DNA from: an uncultured Mucilaginibacter sp.
GTDB taxonomy: Bacteria > Bacteroidota > Bacteroidia > Sphingobacteriales > Sphingobacteriaceae
Length of the DNA stretch: 64,000 nt
NCBI GenBank assembly: GCA_913775265.1
Contig: CAJYJH010000065.1
Coordinates: 62,001 to 126,000, forward strand
Reading direction: 5' to 3'
Made by a program: the position numbers and the translations under genes. This document shows positions 9,324 through 18,309 of the stretch, piece after piece. Position 1 is the stretch's first letter. The number at the start of each line of letters is the position of its first letter. The notes beneath the pieces were generated by a model. It was given only the letters and a program-made list of their open reading frames with translations. It did no database searches and had not been told where the DNA came from.

Positions 9324-9331
9324 CAAATGTA
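9324..9331 (-). promoter_or_regulatory. Candidate -7 element for heme oxygenase
   Basis: The minus strand reads TACATTTG, an exact match to TAnnTTTG, 31 bases before the heme oxygenase ATG. The -33 region is AT-rich without a clear TTTG. Confidence 0.42.
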
Positions 9332-9345
9332 TTGTTTTCAAAAAT

Positions 9346-10887
9346 TTAGTTTCCGGCCCAACCCTCACGGTCAAGGCTCCTGAAATGAATAGCTTCTGCT
9401 AAGTGTTCCAGCTTAATGTCGTCGCTGCCTGCCAAATCGGCAATAGTGCGGGCTACCTTCAATATACGGTCATACGCACGTGCCGACAGGCCTAACTTTT
9501 CCATAGCTTTTTTTAATAAATTTTGGCCGGCTTCGGTAATCTTGCACAACTCCCGTACCATTTGTGAAGTCATCTGCGCATTAGCATGTAAATCGGGCTT
9601 GTTACCAAAGCGTTCAACCTGTATTTCACGGGCTTTAATCACGCGTTCGCGTATGCTTTCGCTGCTTTCGGCCACACGGTCTGATGCCAGTTCGCTAAAA
9701 TTGACCGGCGTTACTTCTACATGCAAGTCTATACGATCGAGCAGTGGTCCGGAAACCTTGCTTAAATATCTTTGCACTGTACCTGGCGGGCATACACACT
9801 CTTTTTCGGGATGATTATAATATCCGCATGGGCATGGATTCATAGAGGCTACCAGCATAAAGCTGGAGGGGTAGTCGACCGTGAATTTTGCCCTCGATAT
9901 CGTGATGCGGCGTTCCTCCAACGGCTGACGCATTACTTCGAGCACGCTGCGCTTAAATTCGGGTAATTCGTCTAAAAATAAAACGCCGTTATGCGCTAAT
10001 GAAATTTCGCCGGGTTGCGGATTGCCACCCCCGCCGACTAAAGCTACGTCGCTAATGGTATGGTGAGGCGACCGGAACGGCCGGGTGGTCACCAAGGCAT
10101 CAGCTGCTGCCAGCTTGCCGGCTACAGAATGTATCTTGGTAGTTTCGAGCGATTCTTGCAGGCTCAGCGGTGGCATTATGGAGGGCATGCGCTTAGCCAA
10201 CATCGTTTTACCGGCACCGGGCGGCCCTATCAGTATTACATTATGCCCGCCGGCGGCTGCAATTTCGAGTGCGCGTTTAATATTTTCCTGGCCCTTTACC
10301 TCGCTAAAATCGCTGGCATAGTTGCACAAGCTGTCGTAAAATTCTTCGCGGGTATTAACGATGGTTCGCTCCAAGTCAGCATCACCATTAAAAAACGAGG
10401 CAACTTCCCTAATACTGTCCACGCCATACACTTCCAGGTCGTTTACAATGGCTGCTTCGCGGGCATTTTGTTTGGGCAGGATAAAGCCTTTGTAACCTTC
10501 TTTGCGGGCCTGTATAGCAATGGGTAATGCACCTTTAATGGGCTGTAATCCACCGTCTAAAGATAGCTCGCCCATGATCAGATACCGATCCAGCTCGGTA
10601 GCAACCATCTGGCCGCTGGCAGCAAGTATGCCGGTGGCAATGGTTAAATCATAAGCCGATCCTTCTTTTCGTATATCGGCGGGTGCCATGTTAACAATAA
10701 CCTGCTGGCGCGGCATTTTATATCCGCAGTTTTTTAGGGCCGACTCGATACGGAAGTAACTTTCTTTTACGGCAATATCGGGCAGGCCAACAATAAAGTA
10801 TTTGGTACCGGCAGCAATGTTTACCTCAACGGTAATGGTTGTTGCCTGTATACCGTATACGGCGCTGCCAAAGGTTTTAACTAACAA
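9346..10887 (-). CDS. YifB/ComM family Mg-chelatase-like AAA+ ATPase
   Basis: A 513-residue YifB/ComM protein: an N-terminal Lon-protease-like domain (residues about 1-170), an AAA+ core with Walker A GPPGAGKT at 221-228, Walker B VLFLDE at about 302-307, and a C-terminal Mg-chelatase-like domain. It carries a Cys cluster ([18 protein letters not shown]) typical of the family. ComM is a hexameric helicase that extends branch migration during natural transformation in Vibrio. The start is TTG at 10887; no in-frame ATG, GTG or alternative gives the conserved opening [13 protein letters not shown] near-palindrome (GTGCTT/AAGCAC, 10894-10912) lies just upstream of the start. Confidence 0.93.
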   Translation of the reverse strand: MLVKTFGSAVYGIQATTITVEVNIAAGTKYFIVGLPDIAVKESYFRIESALKNCGYKMPRQQVIVNMAPADIRKEGSAYDLTIATGILAASGQMVATELDRYLIMGELSLDGGLQPIKGALPIAIQARKEGYKGFILPKQNAREAAIVNDLEVYGVDSIREVASFFNGDADLERTIVNTREEFYDSLCNYASDFSEVKGQENIKRALEIAAAGGHNVILIGPPGAGKTMLAKRMPSIMPPLSLQESLETTKIHSVAGKLAAADALVTTRPFRSPHHTISDVALVGGGGNPQPGEISLAHNGVLFLDELPEFKRSVLEVMRQPLEERRITISRAKFTVDYPSSFMLVASMNPCPCGYYNHPEKECVCPPGTVQRYLSKVSGPLLDRIDLHVEVTPVNFSELASDRVAESSESIRERVIKAREIQVERFGNKPDLHANAQMTSQMVRELCKITEAGQNLLKKAMEKLGLSARAYDRILKVARTIADLAGSDDIKLEHLAEAIHFRSLDREGWAGN

Positions 10888-10978
10888 TGTGATGTGCTTA
10901 AATTTGAAGCACTAAATATATCAAAATATAAAAGCTTTTGTGGTGGTGCTGCGTTCAAGTATAATAATGCCGGTAGCG

Positions 10979-11368
10979 CTATTGCTTTTTGGATTTTGCC
11001 TTTGACTTTATTTTTGCCTCATTTTCTTTTACCCGGAATGCTACCATACGTTTAATCAAATCAAGTGGCATCGGTTGGTTTAGCGGGAATTGTACCGATC
11101 CTTTGCCGGTTTTATAAACAACAAGTTCTTCTTTAAAAGCTTCATGCCCATTTGGCGTAGCATAGAAACCAATGTGATTTTTATAACCTGCAAAGTAAAC
11201 CAAGTTGCCGTTTAATTTAAAGGCAGGCATCGCATAACTGATTGTTTCTTCGGCATCAGGTGCGGCTTCTTGTATGGCCCGGCGTATTTGCTCCAGTAGG
11301 ATTTGTGTCTCCGTTGGAAAGGCAGCAATGTATTCATCGATATTTAACGGTGACTGGTTGGCTGCCAT
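10979..11368 (-). CDS. DUF1801 (YdhG-like) domain protein
   Basis: From the ATG at 11368 the protein has 129 residues and matches the DUF1801/YdhG-like fold: an N-terminal helix (NIDEYIAAFPTETQILLEQIR), then the signature EETISYAMPAFKLNG and YFAGYKNHIGFYATP. The tail is Lys-rich. The family is sometimes called iron chaperone by homology to frataxin-like Bacillus Fra, but the role is unproven. The reading frame continues upstream to 11515 over the neighbouring gene without domain similarity, so the shorter start is chosen. It follows the GtrA gene by 31 bases, probably as an operon. Confidence 0.8.
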   Translation of the reverse strand: MAANQSPLNIDEYIAAFPTETQILLEQIRRAIQEAAPDAEETISYAMPAFKLNGNLVYFAGYKNHIGFYATPNGHEAFKEELVVYKTGKGSVQFPLNQPMPLDLIKRMVAFRVKENEAKIKSKAKSKKQ

Positions 11369-11399
11369 TATTAGTGGTATTGATTTCTTAATACAGTTC

Positions 11400-11900
11400 T
11401 TAAACGGCTGTTTTAGGCTTGAAAAAGAAATAGGTCTGACTAAAATAACTGAAGAAGATGATAAACCCGGTGGAAATAATCTTAGATATGGTTGGATAAA
11501 GGCCCATAAAATCAACCAGTAATTTAAGCAATACCACGTTTAGTAGAATACAGATGGCATTTACTGCAATGTACCGGTACAGTTGCACGCGCTTACTTAA
11601 ACCGGATGCCTTAAACACGATATAACGGTTTAAATAAAAACCTGTACAAAACGAGATACTGAAAGAGAAAATTAAAGCGGCAATGTGCGGGCTCACCGTA
11701 TAATGAGCAATGGGTAAGCTTTCTTTTTTAAACAGAAAATTATAGCTCAGGCTAAAAAGCAAAATATCAAATAAGGTGTTAGAGCCACCACAAGCTGCAT
11801 AGCGGAATGTTTGCAAAGGCATCAATTTTTTAAACGGAGCGTAGAAAAAATCAATAACGCTTAGTATAGCGTGCTTAACGAAGTAGTGGATTCTGAGCAT
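11400..11900 (-). CDS. GtrA family membrane protein
   Basis: A 166-residue protein with four predicted membrane segments in the GtrA/DPMS1 pattern: LQTFRYAACGGSNTLFDILLF near residue 30, FYLNRYIVFK near residue 87, and a C-terminal segment IFFSYFSQTYFFF. GtrA proteins are thought to help translocate lipid-linked sugars for cell-surface glycosylation. No glycosyltransferase is adjacent; the likely partner by position is only the DUF1801 gene, so its substrate is open. Confidence 0.82.
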   Translation of the reverse strand: MLRIHYFVKHAILSVIDFFYAPFKKLMPLQTFRYAACGGSNTLFDILLFSLSYNFLFKKESLPIAHYTVSPHIAALIFSFSISFCTGFYLNRYIVFKASGLSKRVQLYRYIAVNAICILLNVVLLKLLVDFMGLYPTISKIISTGFIIFFSYFSQTYFFFKPKTAV

Positions 11901-12022
11901 TATTTAAACAGTGGCCAGCCAAAAAATTAACTAAAATTAAATAATTATGCTGCTTGCTGCAACAGTAATCAACGATTGAAGCGCTTTTTAACACTTATTT
12001 AACAAAAATTGATCAGTTAAAT

Positions 12023-12859
12023 TTAGTAGTTCAACACTTTTTTCATTGCCTTAACAACCAAGTCGGCAATGCGTTGATTACCTCGATCAGACGGATGCAG
12101 GCCATCGTAAGTCATATTAATTGCTTCGGGTGGATAGGGGTATTCGTCGGTTTCAGGGTTAAACAGAAATTTTGTAAAGTCCGGATATTTGTAGTTTTTG
12201 TATTGACCGGTAATAGGATCTTTTAAGCGTTTAAAATTGACGAGGTTTTTCTGCGTGATCTTACTTTTATGGTACAAGTCGACCAGCTCAAACTTTTCAT
12301 AATGAGCGATGATGTCTACTGCCTTGGCAAAGTCTGAAAGTTGCTGACCGTCTTTATCCTTATAGGAGCCATAGGCATTATTTTTAGGGTTATTGATGTA
12401 CACAAAGTCCGACCGCTGCATAGGAGTAATCAGAATAACTTTGGCTTCAGGATTTAAGCTGCGTATTTTATTGATGATGGTACGATAAGCGCCATAAACG
12501 GTTTGGTTGCCGGTAGCGTTCTGATAGTCTGCAAATGTACCTAAAGGGCCGCTATGCCACCAATCATTAGTACCTAAAAACACGCTGTAAACATCTGCTT
12601 TAACTAAGCCGAGCTTTTCAATGTTCTGAGCTATGCGAACCACTGTCCAGCCATTATGGCCTTGATTAACATAATTTATCTGAGGAAGCTTTTCGATTAC
12701 CCGGCTTAAATAGCCTTTGGTAACCCGGCTACCGGTTTCGTTGGTGTGATCGTTTAAATACGTGATAGAATCGCCAATGGCTACCCAGGTTACTTTCTTT
12801 TGAGAAAACGAAAAGAGTAGAATGCCCCCGACTACAAGTAAAAAGAGCAGTATTTTCAT
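12023..12859 (-). CDS. SGNH/GDSL-family hydrolase
   Basis: A 278-residue secreted or membrane-anchored esterase-like protein. A hydrophobic N-terminus (residues 3-18) is followed by block I VAIGDSIT (Ser31), a GTNDWW block III and the C-terminal catalytic DGLH (Asp252, His255). The family includes lipases, rhamnogalacturonan acetylesterases and sialate esterases. The gene is monocistronic, with 150 bases before it on the minus strand that show no clear motif. The substrate is not inferable. Confidence 0.85.
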   Translation of the reverse strand: MKILLFLLVVGGILLFSFSQKKVTWVAIGDSITYLNDHTNETGSRVTKGYLSRVIEKLPQINYVNQGHNGWTVVRIAQNIEKLGLVKADVYSVFLGTNDWWHSGPLGTFADYQNATGNQTVYGAYRTIINKIRSLNPEAKVILITPMQRSDFVYINNPKNNAYGSYKDKDGQQLSDFAKAVDIIAHYEKFELVDLYHKSKITQKNLVNFKRLKDPITGQYKNYKYPDFTKFLFNPETDEYPYPPEAINMTYDGLHPSDRGNQRIADLVVKAMKKVLNY

Positions 12860-13012
12860 CCGCTTAAATTAAGCAAATTGCTTGTGTACTTTTGTAACGT
12901 CTTTTGTTTTTCGAGATGTAATAGCAACAGGCTAAATATGAACAAGGCGCATAGAGGATTAAGTTTTTGAATGCTTAAATACATTAGTACGCCTTGTTAC
13001 AACAACTAAGAA

Positions 13013-13420
13013 TTATTTTGGAAACGATAATGCTAAGCCAGCCGAGGCTACCTCATGGTCTTGCTCAACCGAACCACCCGAAACGCCGATAGCACCAATT
13101 ATTTCGCCGTCCGAACTTTTAATCGGTATACCGCCCGGAAAGGTAATCAATCCGCCGTTTGATACTTCAATTTGATATAGTGCGCCGCCAGGTTGCGACA
13201 GTTCTCCAAGCTTGCCGGTTTCCATATCAAAATAACGGGCTGTTTTGGCTTTTTTAATAGCAATGTCGATAGAGCCTAACCAGGCATTCTCCATGCGATG
13301 GAAAGCTTTCAGGTTTGCTCCTGCATCCACAATAGCAATGTTCATAGGCACGCCAATCTCCTTAGCCTTTTGTTTTGCAGCATTGCTAATGGCTTCTGCC
13401 TGTTCTAATGTAATATCCAT
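13013..13420 (-). CDS. GlcG/HbpS family protein (DUF336)
   Basis: A 135-residue member of the GlcG/HbpS family: the N-terminal helix [19 protein letters not shown], the strand [18 protein letters not shown] and the glycine motif FPGGIPI...[17 protein letters not shown]. HbpS in Streptomyces binds heme; GlcG sits in glycolate loci. Neither partner is present here, although a heme oxygenase gene lies 4 kb away. It could be a cofactor or small-molecule binding protein. Confidence 0.85.
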   Translation of the reverse strand: MDITLEQAEAISNAAKQKAKEIGVPMNIAIVDAGANLKAFHRMENAWLGSIDIAIKKAKTARYFDMETGKLGELSQPGGALYQIEVSNGGLITFPGGIPIKSSDGEIIGAIGVSGGSVEQDHEVASAGLALSFPK

Positions 13421-13483
13421 ATTTAATAGGTTTTATTACATTAAAAGACAAGCCGTTGCAAAGAGTGTTTTGCTAAATACGGT

Positions 13484-13867
13484 TTAACTGCCTAATGCTA
13501 TCGATAAGATGCAAATGGCGATGACATTAATTAATAATATTACCGACCATGTATTTTTATTACGACGACTCAGTAAAGCCAAACGGTTGTTAACAGACTC
13601 CATCCATTTGTTGTTTAGTAGCACATAGTAATTCAACAACGTGAAAAATACCATACCTATTAATATCCAGGTAGCCAAGGAATGATTCATGTGCACCAAG
13701 TTTGATTTGGCCATAAACTGCGCCGTCAACAATACGCCTGTTAGCACAATGATTAATAAAAAGCTGGTATTGAACAGCGATTTTGGTTGAGGCAGTTTAC
13801 CGCCACCAAAGTTTTTAATGATCCACCGATGTAATGCTAAGTAAGCATGTTGATATTGATTAATCAT
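13484..13867 (-). CDS. Small membrane protein, not recognised
   Basis: A 127-residue protein with three predicted membrane segments (residues about 35-53, 65-86 and 107-125), a basic loop RLALLSRRNKNT before the last one and a polar N-terminus with HRWIIKNFGGG. I do not recognise a family. It is followed on the same strand by the GlcG gene 63 bases away, but no functional link is evident. Confidence 0.65.
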   Translation of the reverse strand: MINQYQHAYLALHRWIIKNFGGGKLPQPKSLFNTSFLLIIVLTGVLLTAQFMAKSNLVHMNHSLATWILIGMVFFTLLNYYVLLNNKWMESVNNRLALLSRRNKNTWSVILLINVIAICILSIALGS

Positions 13868-14039
13868 AGCCGTAAAGTTTAAATTGGCAATGCAATAGCC
13901 ATTGTTTATTTGGCTATTTTTATTTAATACAATATTAAATTTTGTGATTTGTTTTTGGAAATAATTTTTGATAAAAATTTCTTCAAACTATGCGTACCAA
14001 TCATTCTATCCTGAAAATTCAAAAACTGGTATAAAAACA

Positions 14040-14074
14040 AAACCGCCATGCTAATCAACTTAGCATGGCGGTTT
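14040..14074 (-). terminator. Terminator of ffh
   Basis: A perfect 15-base-pair stem (14040-14054 with 14060-14074) has a 5-base loop. On the minus strand it is followed by a T-rich tract (TTGTTTTTAT), so it is oriented to end ffh transcription. Confidence 0.88.
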
Positions 14075-14117
14075 CTAAAAGTCTTAAATCCTGACTCTGT
14101 AATCTATCTTCTAATTA

Positions 14118-15446
14118 CTACATCTTCGGCATTTTGCGCATCATGTTGGCCATGGCAGCCGGGTTGCTTACCTGCTTCATAATTTTACGCATATCCTCAA
14201 ACTGCTTAATCAAACGGTTTACTTCCTGAATATCGGTACCCGAGCCTTTGGCAATACGTGTACGACGGCTTTGGTTGATACTGTCCGGATTAGCTTTTTC
14301 ATAAGGAGTCATTGACTGGATGATTGCTTCGATGGCTTTGAAGGCGTCATCACCAATTTCCACATCCTTCATCATTTTGCCAACGCCCGGGATCATACCC
14401 ATCAGATCTTTCATGTTACCCATTTTTTTGATCTGCTGTATCTGGCTGTAAAAGTCGGTGAAGTCGAATTTATTCTTGCGGATCTTCTTTTGCAGTTCGG
14501 CAGCTTGTTTTTCGTCAAACTGTTGCTGGGCACGTTCTACTAACGAGATCACGTCGCCCATGCCCAAAATACGCGAAGCCATACGGTCGGGGTGGAAAAC
14601 GTCAAGCGCTTCCATTTTTTCGCCCGTACCAATAAACTTAATAGGTTTGTTAACTACCGATTTGATAGACAACGCTGCACCACCGCGGGTATCACCATCA
14701 AGCTTGGTTAACACCGCACCGGTAAAATCTAAACGCTCGTTGAACACCTTGGCTGTATTCACCGCATCCTGACCGGTCATGGCGTCTACCACAAATAAAA
14801 TTTCGTGCGGATTTACGGCAGCTTTCACCTGCTCAATCTCCTGCATCATGGCCTCATCAATGGCTAAACGGCCGGCGGTATCGATAATCACTACGTTATT
14901 GCCGTTTTGCTTAGCCTGGGCAATACCTTCGCGAGCAATAGCCACCGGATCTTTAGATTCCAGGTTAGCATAAACCGGGATGCCTATTTGCTCGCCCAAT
15001 ACCTGCAACTGATTTATCGCCGCAGGGCGGTAAACGTCATCAGCAACCAATAAAGGCTTTTTATTTTTTTGCGTTTTTAAGAAGTTGGCCAGCTTACCGC
15101 TGAAAGTAGTTTTACCGGCACCATTTAAACCTGCAATCAGGATGATGGTTGGCGTAGCCGGAAATGCAATTTCGGCAGTGGTGCCACCCATTAAGGCTGT
15201 CAGCTCATCATTCATGATTTTGGTGAGCAACTGGCCCGGCGAAATGGTAGTTAATACGTTTTCGCCTAATGCTTTTTGCCTTACCTCGTCGGTAAAGGCT
15301 TTAGCTGTTTTATAGTTTACGTCGGCATCCAGTAAGGCTTTTCTAATTTCCTTCATGGTTTCGGCCACGTTAATTTCAGTAATAGTTCCTTGTCCTTTCA
15401 GAACTTTAAACGCCCTGTCGAGCTTATCGGAAAGATTTTCAAACAT
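14118..15446 (-). CDS. ffh: Signal recognition particle protein Ffh
   Basis: The 442-residue GTPase of the signal recognition particle, which binds signal sequences of nascent membrane proteins and docks with FtsY. It has the NG domain with GLNGAGKTT at 106-114, DTAGRL (G3), TKLDGDTRGG (G4 region), and a methionine-rich M domain ending MANMMRKMPKM. Length is normal. The 4.5S RNA gene and ftsY are not in the window. It is transcribed alone and ended by a strong hairpin. Confidence 0.97.
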   Translation of the reverse strand: MFENLSDKLDRAFKVLKGQGTITEINVAETMKEIRKALLDADVNYKTAKAFTDEVRQKALGENVLTTISPGQLLTKIMNDELTALMGGTTAEIAFPATPTIILIAGLNGAGKTTFSGKLANFLKTQKNKKPLLVADDVYRPAAINQLQVLGEQIGIPVYANLESKDPVAIAREGIAQAKQNGNNVVIIDTAGRLAIDEAMMQEIEQVKAAVNPHEILFVVDAMTGQDAVNTAKVFNERLDFTGAVLTKLDGDTRGGAALSIKSVVNKPIKFIGTGEKMEALDVFHPDRMASRILGMGDVISLVERAQQQFDEKQAAELQKKIRKNKFDFTDFYSQIQQIKKMGNMKDLMGMIPGVGKMMKDVEIGDDAFKAIEAIIQSMTPYEKANPDSINQSRRTRIAKGSGTDIQEVNRLIKQFEDMRKIMKQVSNPAAMANMMRKMPKM

Positions 15447-15586
15447 GCTTTATCTAATGCTTTAATTTGAGGTTACAAAGGTATTAATTTTTGCGGTATG
15501 TTGTGCCGGTAAGTTACAGAGAACGAGGGTTTGAGATTAGATTTCTTCATCTTTTGAAAGATAAAGGATGTTAAAAAAAATTAAAC

Positions 15587-15618
15587 ATACATTTAACTAA
15601 AAAATTAGTTAAATGTAT
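15587..15618. promoter_or_regulatory. 14-bp perfect palindrome, candidate operator
   Basis: ATACATTTAACTAA (15587-15600), the spacer AAAA, then its exact reverse complement (15605-15618). It overlaps the place where the -33 region of the downstream promoter (TATTTTTG at 15634-15641) would be, so it is placed like an operator. There is no T-run, so it is not a classical terminator. Confidence 0.6.
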
Positions 15619-15633
15619 AAAATATGATTAGCT

Positions 15634-15641
15634 TATTTTTG
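15634..15641 (+). promoter_or_regulatory. Candidate -7 element for the small secreted protein
   Basis: TATTTTTG matches TAnnTTTG exactly, 28 bases before the ATG at 15670. The expected start site is near 15648. Confidence 0.45.
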
Positions 15642-15669
15642 GCATCATTCGTTATCACATAAATAAGTC

Positions 15670-15996
15670 ATGAAAACATCTAAATTAACTTGCCAATTCG
15701 TAGCAATAGGTTTGATCTCTATGTCAGCATCTTCAGCAGCACACGCGCAATTAAAATCATCAAATAAAAAAGATGCGGTTTATTCAACTATTGGCATAAA
15801 TCCAACTATTAAAGATGAAAAAGGTAATATGCTTACTAATCAGCAGATGATCGCTCGCACAAAAACGGGCGATTATAAAGTAAGCAGAAAATTAGATAGT
15901 GATAAAAAACCTTATTTGTTAGTTGAAAAAGTTCCCGGTTTTGAACGGCGGCCAGAATATATACCAGTTATAGTAAAACCAATCAAAAAGCCGTAG
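15670..15996 (+). CDS. Small secreted basic protein, not recognised
   Basis: A 108-residue protein with a signal peptide (hydrophobic to about residue 25, cleavage near AHAQ) and a lysine-rich mature part of about 80 residues (YKVSRKLDSDKKPYLLVEKV). It has no Cys, repeats or known domain. A palindrome overlapping its promoter suggests that its expression is specifically controlled. It converges on the DUF3078 gene with only 9 bases between. Confidence 0.65.
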   Translation: MKTSKLTCQFVAIGLISMSASSAAHAQLKSSNKKDAVYSTIGINPTIKDEKGNMLTNQQMIARTKTGDYKVSRKLDSDKKPYLLVEKVPGFERRPEYIPVIVKPIKKP

Positions 15997-16005
15997 AAAC
16001 AATAT

Positions 16006-17097
16006 TTACGGGAATCTATAAATGACTCCCAAGGCCAGGTTTTCGTTGCCTTGTATAGACGGTGATGTATCGTTATCAAACAAAGCTACACCGGTAATAG
16101 TAACAGCAATTAAACGGTTAACACGAGCCGCCAAAGTAAGGTCAAGGCGGTGGTCAACATTTTTTAGCGACCGGCCATAAGGGACGAATATGTTATAGCG
16201 GCTGGTTAAATGCAGATTTTGCATAATATCTTTGTCAAACAAAGCTGTGGCCTGGAAAGCCAACTCGTTCTTAAAGGTACGTCCGGGTGTTACACCGTAG
16301 TTACCTGATAGGTTGCGGTAAATAGTGGTGTCCAGAACAAATGTTTGGCGAGCAGTACCCGTACCTATACGCAAATCAAAATAAGTGGTTGGCTTATATT
16401 CAAAACCCAAAGACTCGGTCACATAGCCTGGCGACATAAAATTCGAAATCAGCAGCGGGCCACGGTTGGCATCAAAATTAAAACCCTTGTCAAACTGCGA
16501 CTCAAAACTTAATGAACCGTAAAAAAACCAGCTTTTAGATAGCTGCGTAGCCAACTTGTTATCCCAAAAAATACGGTCGTTAGTTTTGCGCGAAAGCTGA
16601 CCCCTGTTTTTGGAACGGCCGTATAGCAAAATCAGTTGCGTAGTATATACAAACGGTTGCTTGTTGTACTCCAGTTTATAATCAAGATTGCCACCCAAAG
16701 CAAATGAGTTAACACCACCACCGGCCCAATTATTACTAAAGCCTGATTGGTTAAAGTTAAAGCCCAGAGTTACCGTTTTATGCCAGTAACTCACCTTGTA
16801 GTCAAGCATGGTAACGGGAATAAGCTCGGGCGTTATTTGCACCGGGCGCAGGCGTTGCGGTAAAGCATTGCGGGGTGTACCCAAACGATAGCTGTTGAGC
16901 AGGTTGGTATCTATCTTAATATTTTCGCGGCGTATACTATCGGCACGGCGCAAACTGTCGGCACGACGGAGATTATTCACTCGCAGCAAGCTATCAACCC
17001 GGCGCAAACTATCTGTTTGCTGTGCCTCAGCCACCGAAGCGCAAAATATCAATGCCAGAAATATCCCTAATACCGTTCGCAACATATTTATCAGCAA
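16006..17097 (-). CDS. DUF3078 outer-membrane-type protein
   Basis: A 363-residue exported protein. The signal peptide ends near AEAQQ; residues about 28-60 are a run of imperfect pentad repeats (RRxDSL); from about 95 the DUF3078 domain follows (WHKTVTLGFNFNQSGFSNNWAGGG), with alternating aromatic strands ending in IYRFP, which suggests a small outer-membrane beta barrel. The function of DUF3078 is unknown; it is confined mostly to Bacteroidota. An alternative ATG four codons downstream is possible. Confidence 0.8.
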   Translation of the reverse strand: MLINMLRTVLGIFLALIFCASVAEAQQTDSLRRVDSLLRVNNLRRADSLRRADSIRRENIKIDTNLLNSYRLGTPRNALPQRLRPVQITPELIPVTMLDYKVSYWHKTVTLGFNFNQSGFSNNWAGGGVNSFALGGNLDYKLEYNKQPFVYTTQLILLYGRSKNRGQLSRKTNDRIFWDNKLATQLSKSWFFYGSLSFESQFDKGFNFDANRGPLLISNFMSPGYVTESLGFEYKPTTYFDLRIGTGTARQTFVLDTTIYRNLSGNYGVTPGRTFKNELAFQATALFDKDIMQNLHLTSRYNIFVPYGRSLKNVDHRLDLTLAARVNRLIAVTITGVALFDNDTSPSIQGNENLALGVIYRFP

Positions 17098-17144
17098 ATA
17101 AAACGAAAATGAGCTTGCTTTAAAAATTGATTTTTAATTAAGAT

Positions 17145-17480
17145 TTAATTACCCCGTTTAAAGTATCGCATCCAGGCGTACAACCTACGGGTTTGTAAGT
17201 AGGTGGTATTCCTTTCCTGGTGGTAAGCCTCGCGTTCAAATATAATGTGCATATAGGCTTGGTGATGATTATTATATTTAAACCGGTTGATGATGTAATT
17301 AACCAGATAAAGAATATAAAAAGGAATAACTAGTAACTCCACGGCCTGCCTTAGATGAATAATTTCGTGCCTGATGAGAACCGAATCCTTTTTCATGCTC
17401 GGCTTTTTAACCAGTATAAACGGAAATACGGCCATGCCATCAACCTTTAAAAACGGAGCAACAATAACCGGGTACCTCAT
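17145..17480 (-). CDS. Small HExxH putative metalloprotease-like protein
   Basis: A 111-residue protein with an exact zinc-binding HEIIH (His38-Glu39-His42) followed by a hydrophobic segment (residues about 46-62) and FEREAY (Glu82/84), which could supply the third ligand. The layout resembles a minimal M56/M48-like gluzincin fragment or a catalytic helix of a membrane peptidase. It lies 1 base after the stop of the carboxypeptidase-regulatory-like gene, so the two are surely co-transcribed. Activity is inference from the motif only. Confidence 0.65.
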   Translation of the reverse strand: MRYPVIVAPFLKVDGMAVFPFILVKKPSMKKDSVLIRHEIIHLRQAVELLVIPFYILYLVNYIINRFKYNNHHQAYMHIIFEREAYHQERNTTYLQTRRLYAWMRYFKRGN

Positions 17481-17481
17481 T

Positions 17482-18228
17482 TTATTCGGGTTGTAGTTGT
17501 TGAAGCTGCTGCAATGCTCTTGCGTTAGGGTTGCGCATAAAACGCTTTACATTCGATTTAATATAAGTTACAAATTCATAATCGCTCGCTGTGGTTACCA
17601 GATAGTAACTTGGTCGGTAGCGTATCATAAAGCTGGTAAGCTGCGGCTCTTTTAGTCCGGTAACCTGTTGCACCAGTGTTTTATTAAAGCGCTGGTCTAC
17701 CACGTTGGTGCGATAATCCTGCTCAATAATTTGTCTCAGGTGCTCGGCATTCCGACCACTTTTACTAATCATGTTCCAAATAGCATCAATGCTGATACCT
17801 GCACCTGCGCCGGGCGATATGCTCAGTAAATCGCGATGGTTGAGAGAGCCATAAATTTTGCTGTACTCGCGCTGTGTTTGCTCCAATTTCTTTTTAGCCG
17901 AAAGTACAGTATCGCGCACATTTACTTCTTTAAGCACAATACTGCTGGCTTTTAAATAAACCGCCAGATCATTATAATTCTGTATGTTGAGGGTGTCTGA
18001 AAAGTAGCCGAATTTGCTTACCACTAAAGCGTCGCCTATTTTAACGTTAATTTTAAATTCTGCTTTCAGGTTATTATAAACTGACTGTCCGCTACGCAAA
18101 TTGCGCAAATTCACCCTGGCTATGCGTTCTTTTGTAGTTTTGTCAAACACCAGTCCCTGCACGGTTTTTTCTTGTGCAAACGTAACAGTTGCCATTAGCC
18201 AAAAAACAAACAGAAAGCCTAATTTCAC
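17482..18228 (-). CDS. Carboxypeptidase-regulatory-like domain protein
   Basis: A 248-residue secreted protein: a signal peptide (cleavage near TFAQ), then a CarboxypepD_reg-like beta-sandwich (VQGLVFDKTTKERIARVNL to about residue 95), then a helical region of about 140 residues ending in a Gln-rich stretch. In Bacteroidota such proteins without a barrel are common in the periplasm or on the cell surface. It is the first gene of a two-gene unit with the HEIIH protein. Confidence 0.75.
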   Translation of the reverse strand: MKLGFLFVFWLMATVTFAQEKTVQGLVFDKTTKERIARVNLRNLRSGQSVYNNLKAEFKINVKIGDALVVSKFGYFSDTLNIQNYNDLAVYLKASSIVLKEVNVRDTVLSAKKKLEQTQREYSKIYGSLNHRDLLSISPGAGAGISIDAIWNMISKSGRNAEHLRQIIEQDYRTNVVDQRFNKTLVQQVTGLKEPQLTSFMIRYRPSYYLVTTASDYEFVTYIKSNVKRFMRNPNARALQQLQQLQPE

Positions 18229-18309
18229 AATACAGAATTACCCTATTTAAATAAGATTGTTGAATAATTTAACTGTTTTTAACAGTCGGGGTTTAAGCAG
18301 CTGATCAAA

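Noticed and set aside
10894-10912. Near-palindrome GTGCTT/AAGCAC before the YifB start as an operator
   Set aside because: Short arms and no promoter element beside it; kept only as a remark in the gene entry.
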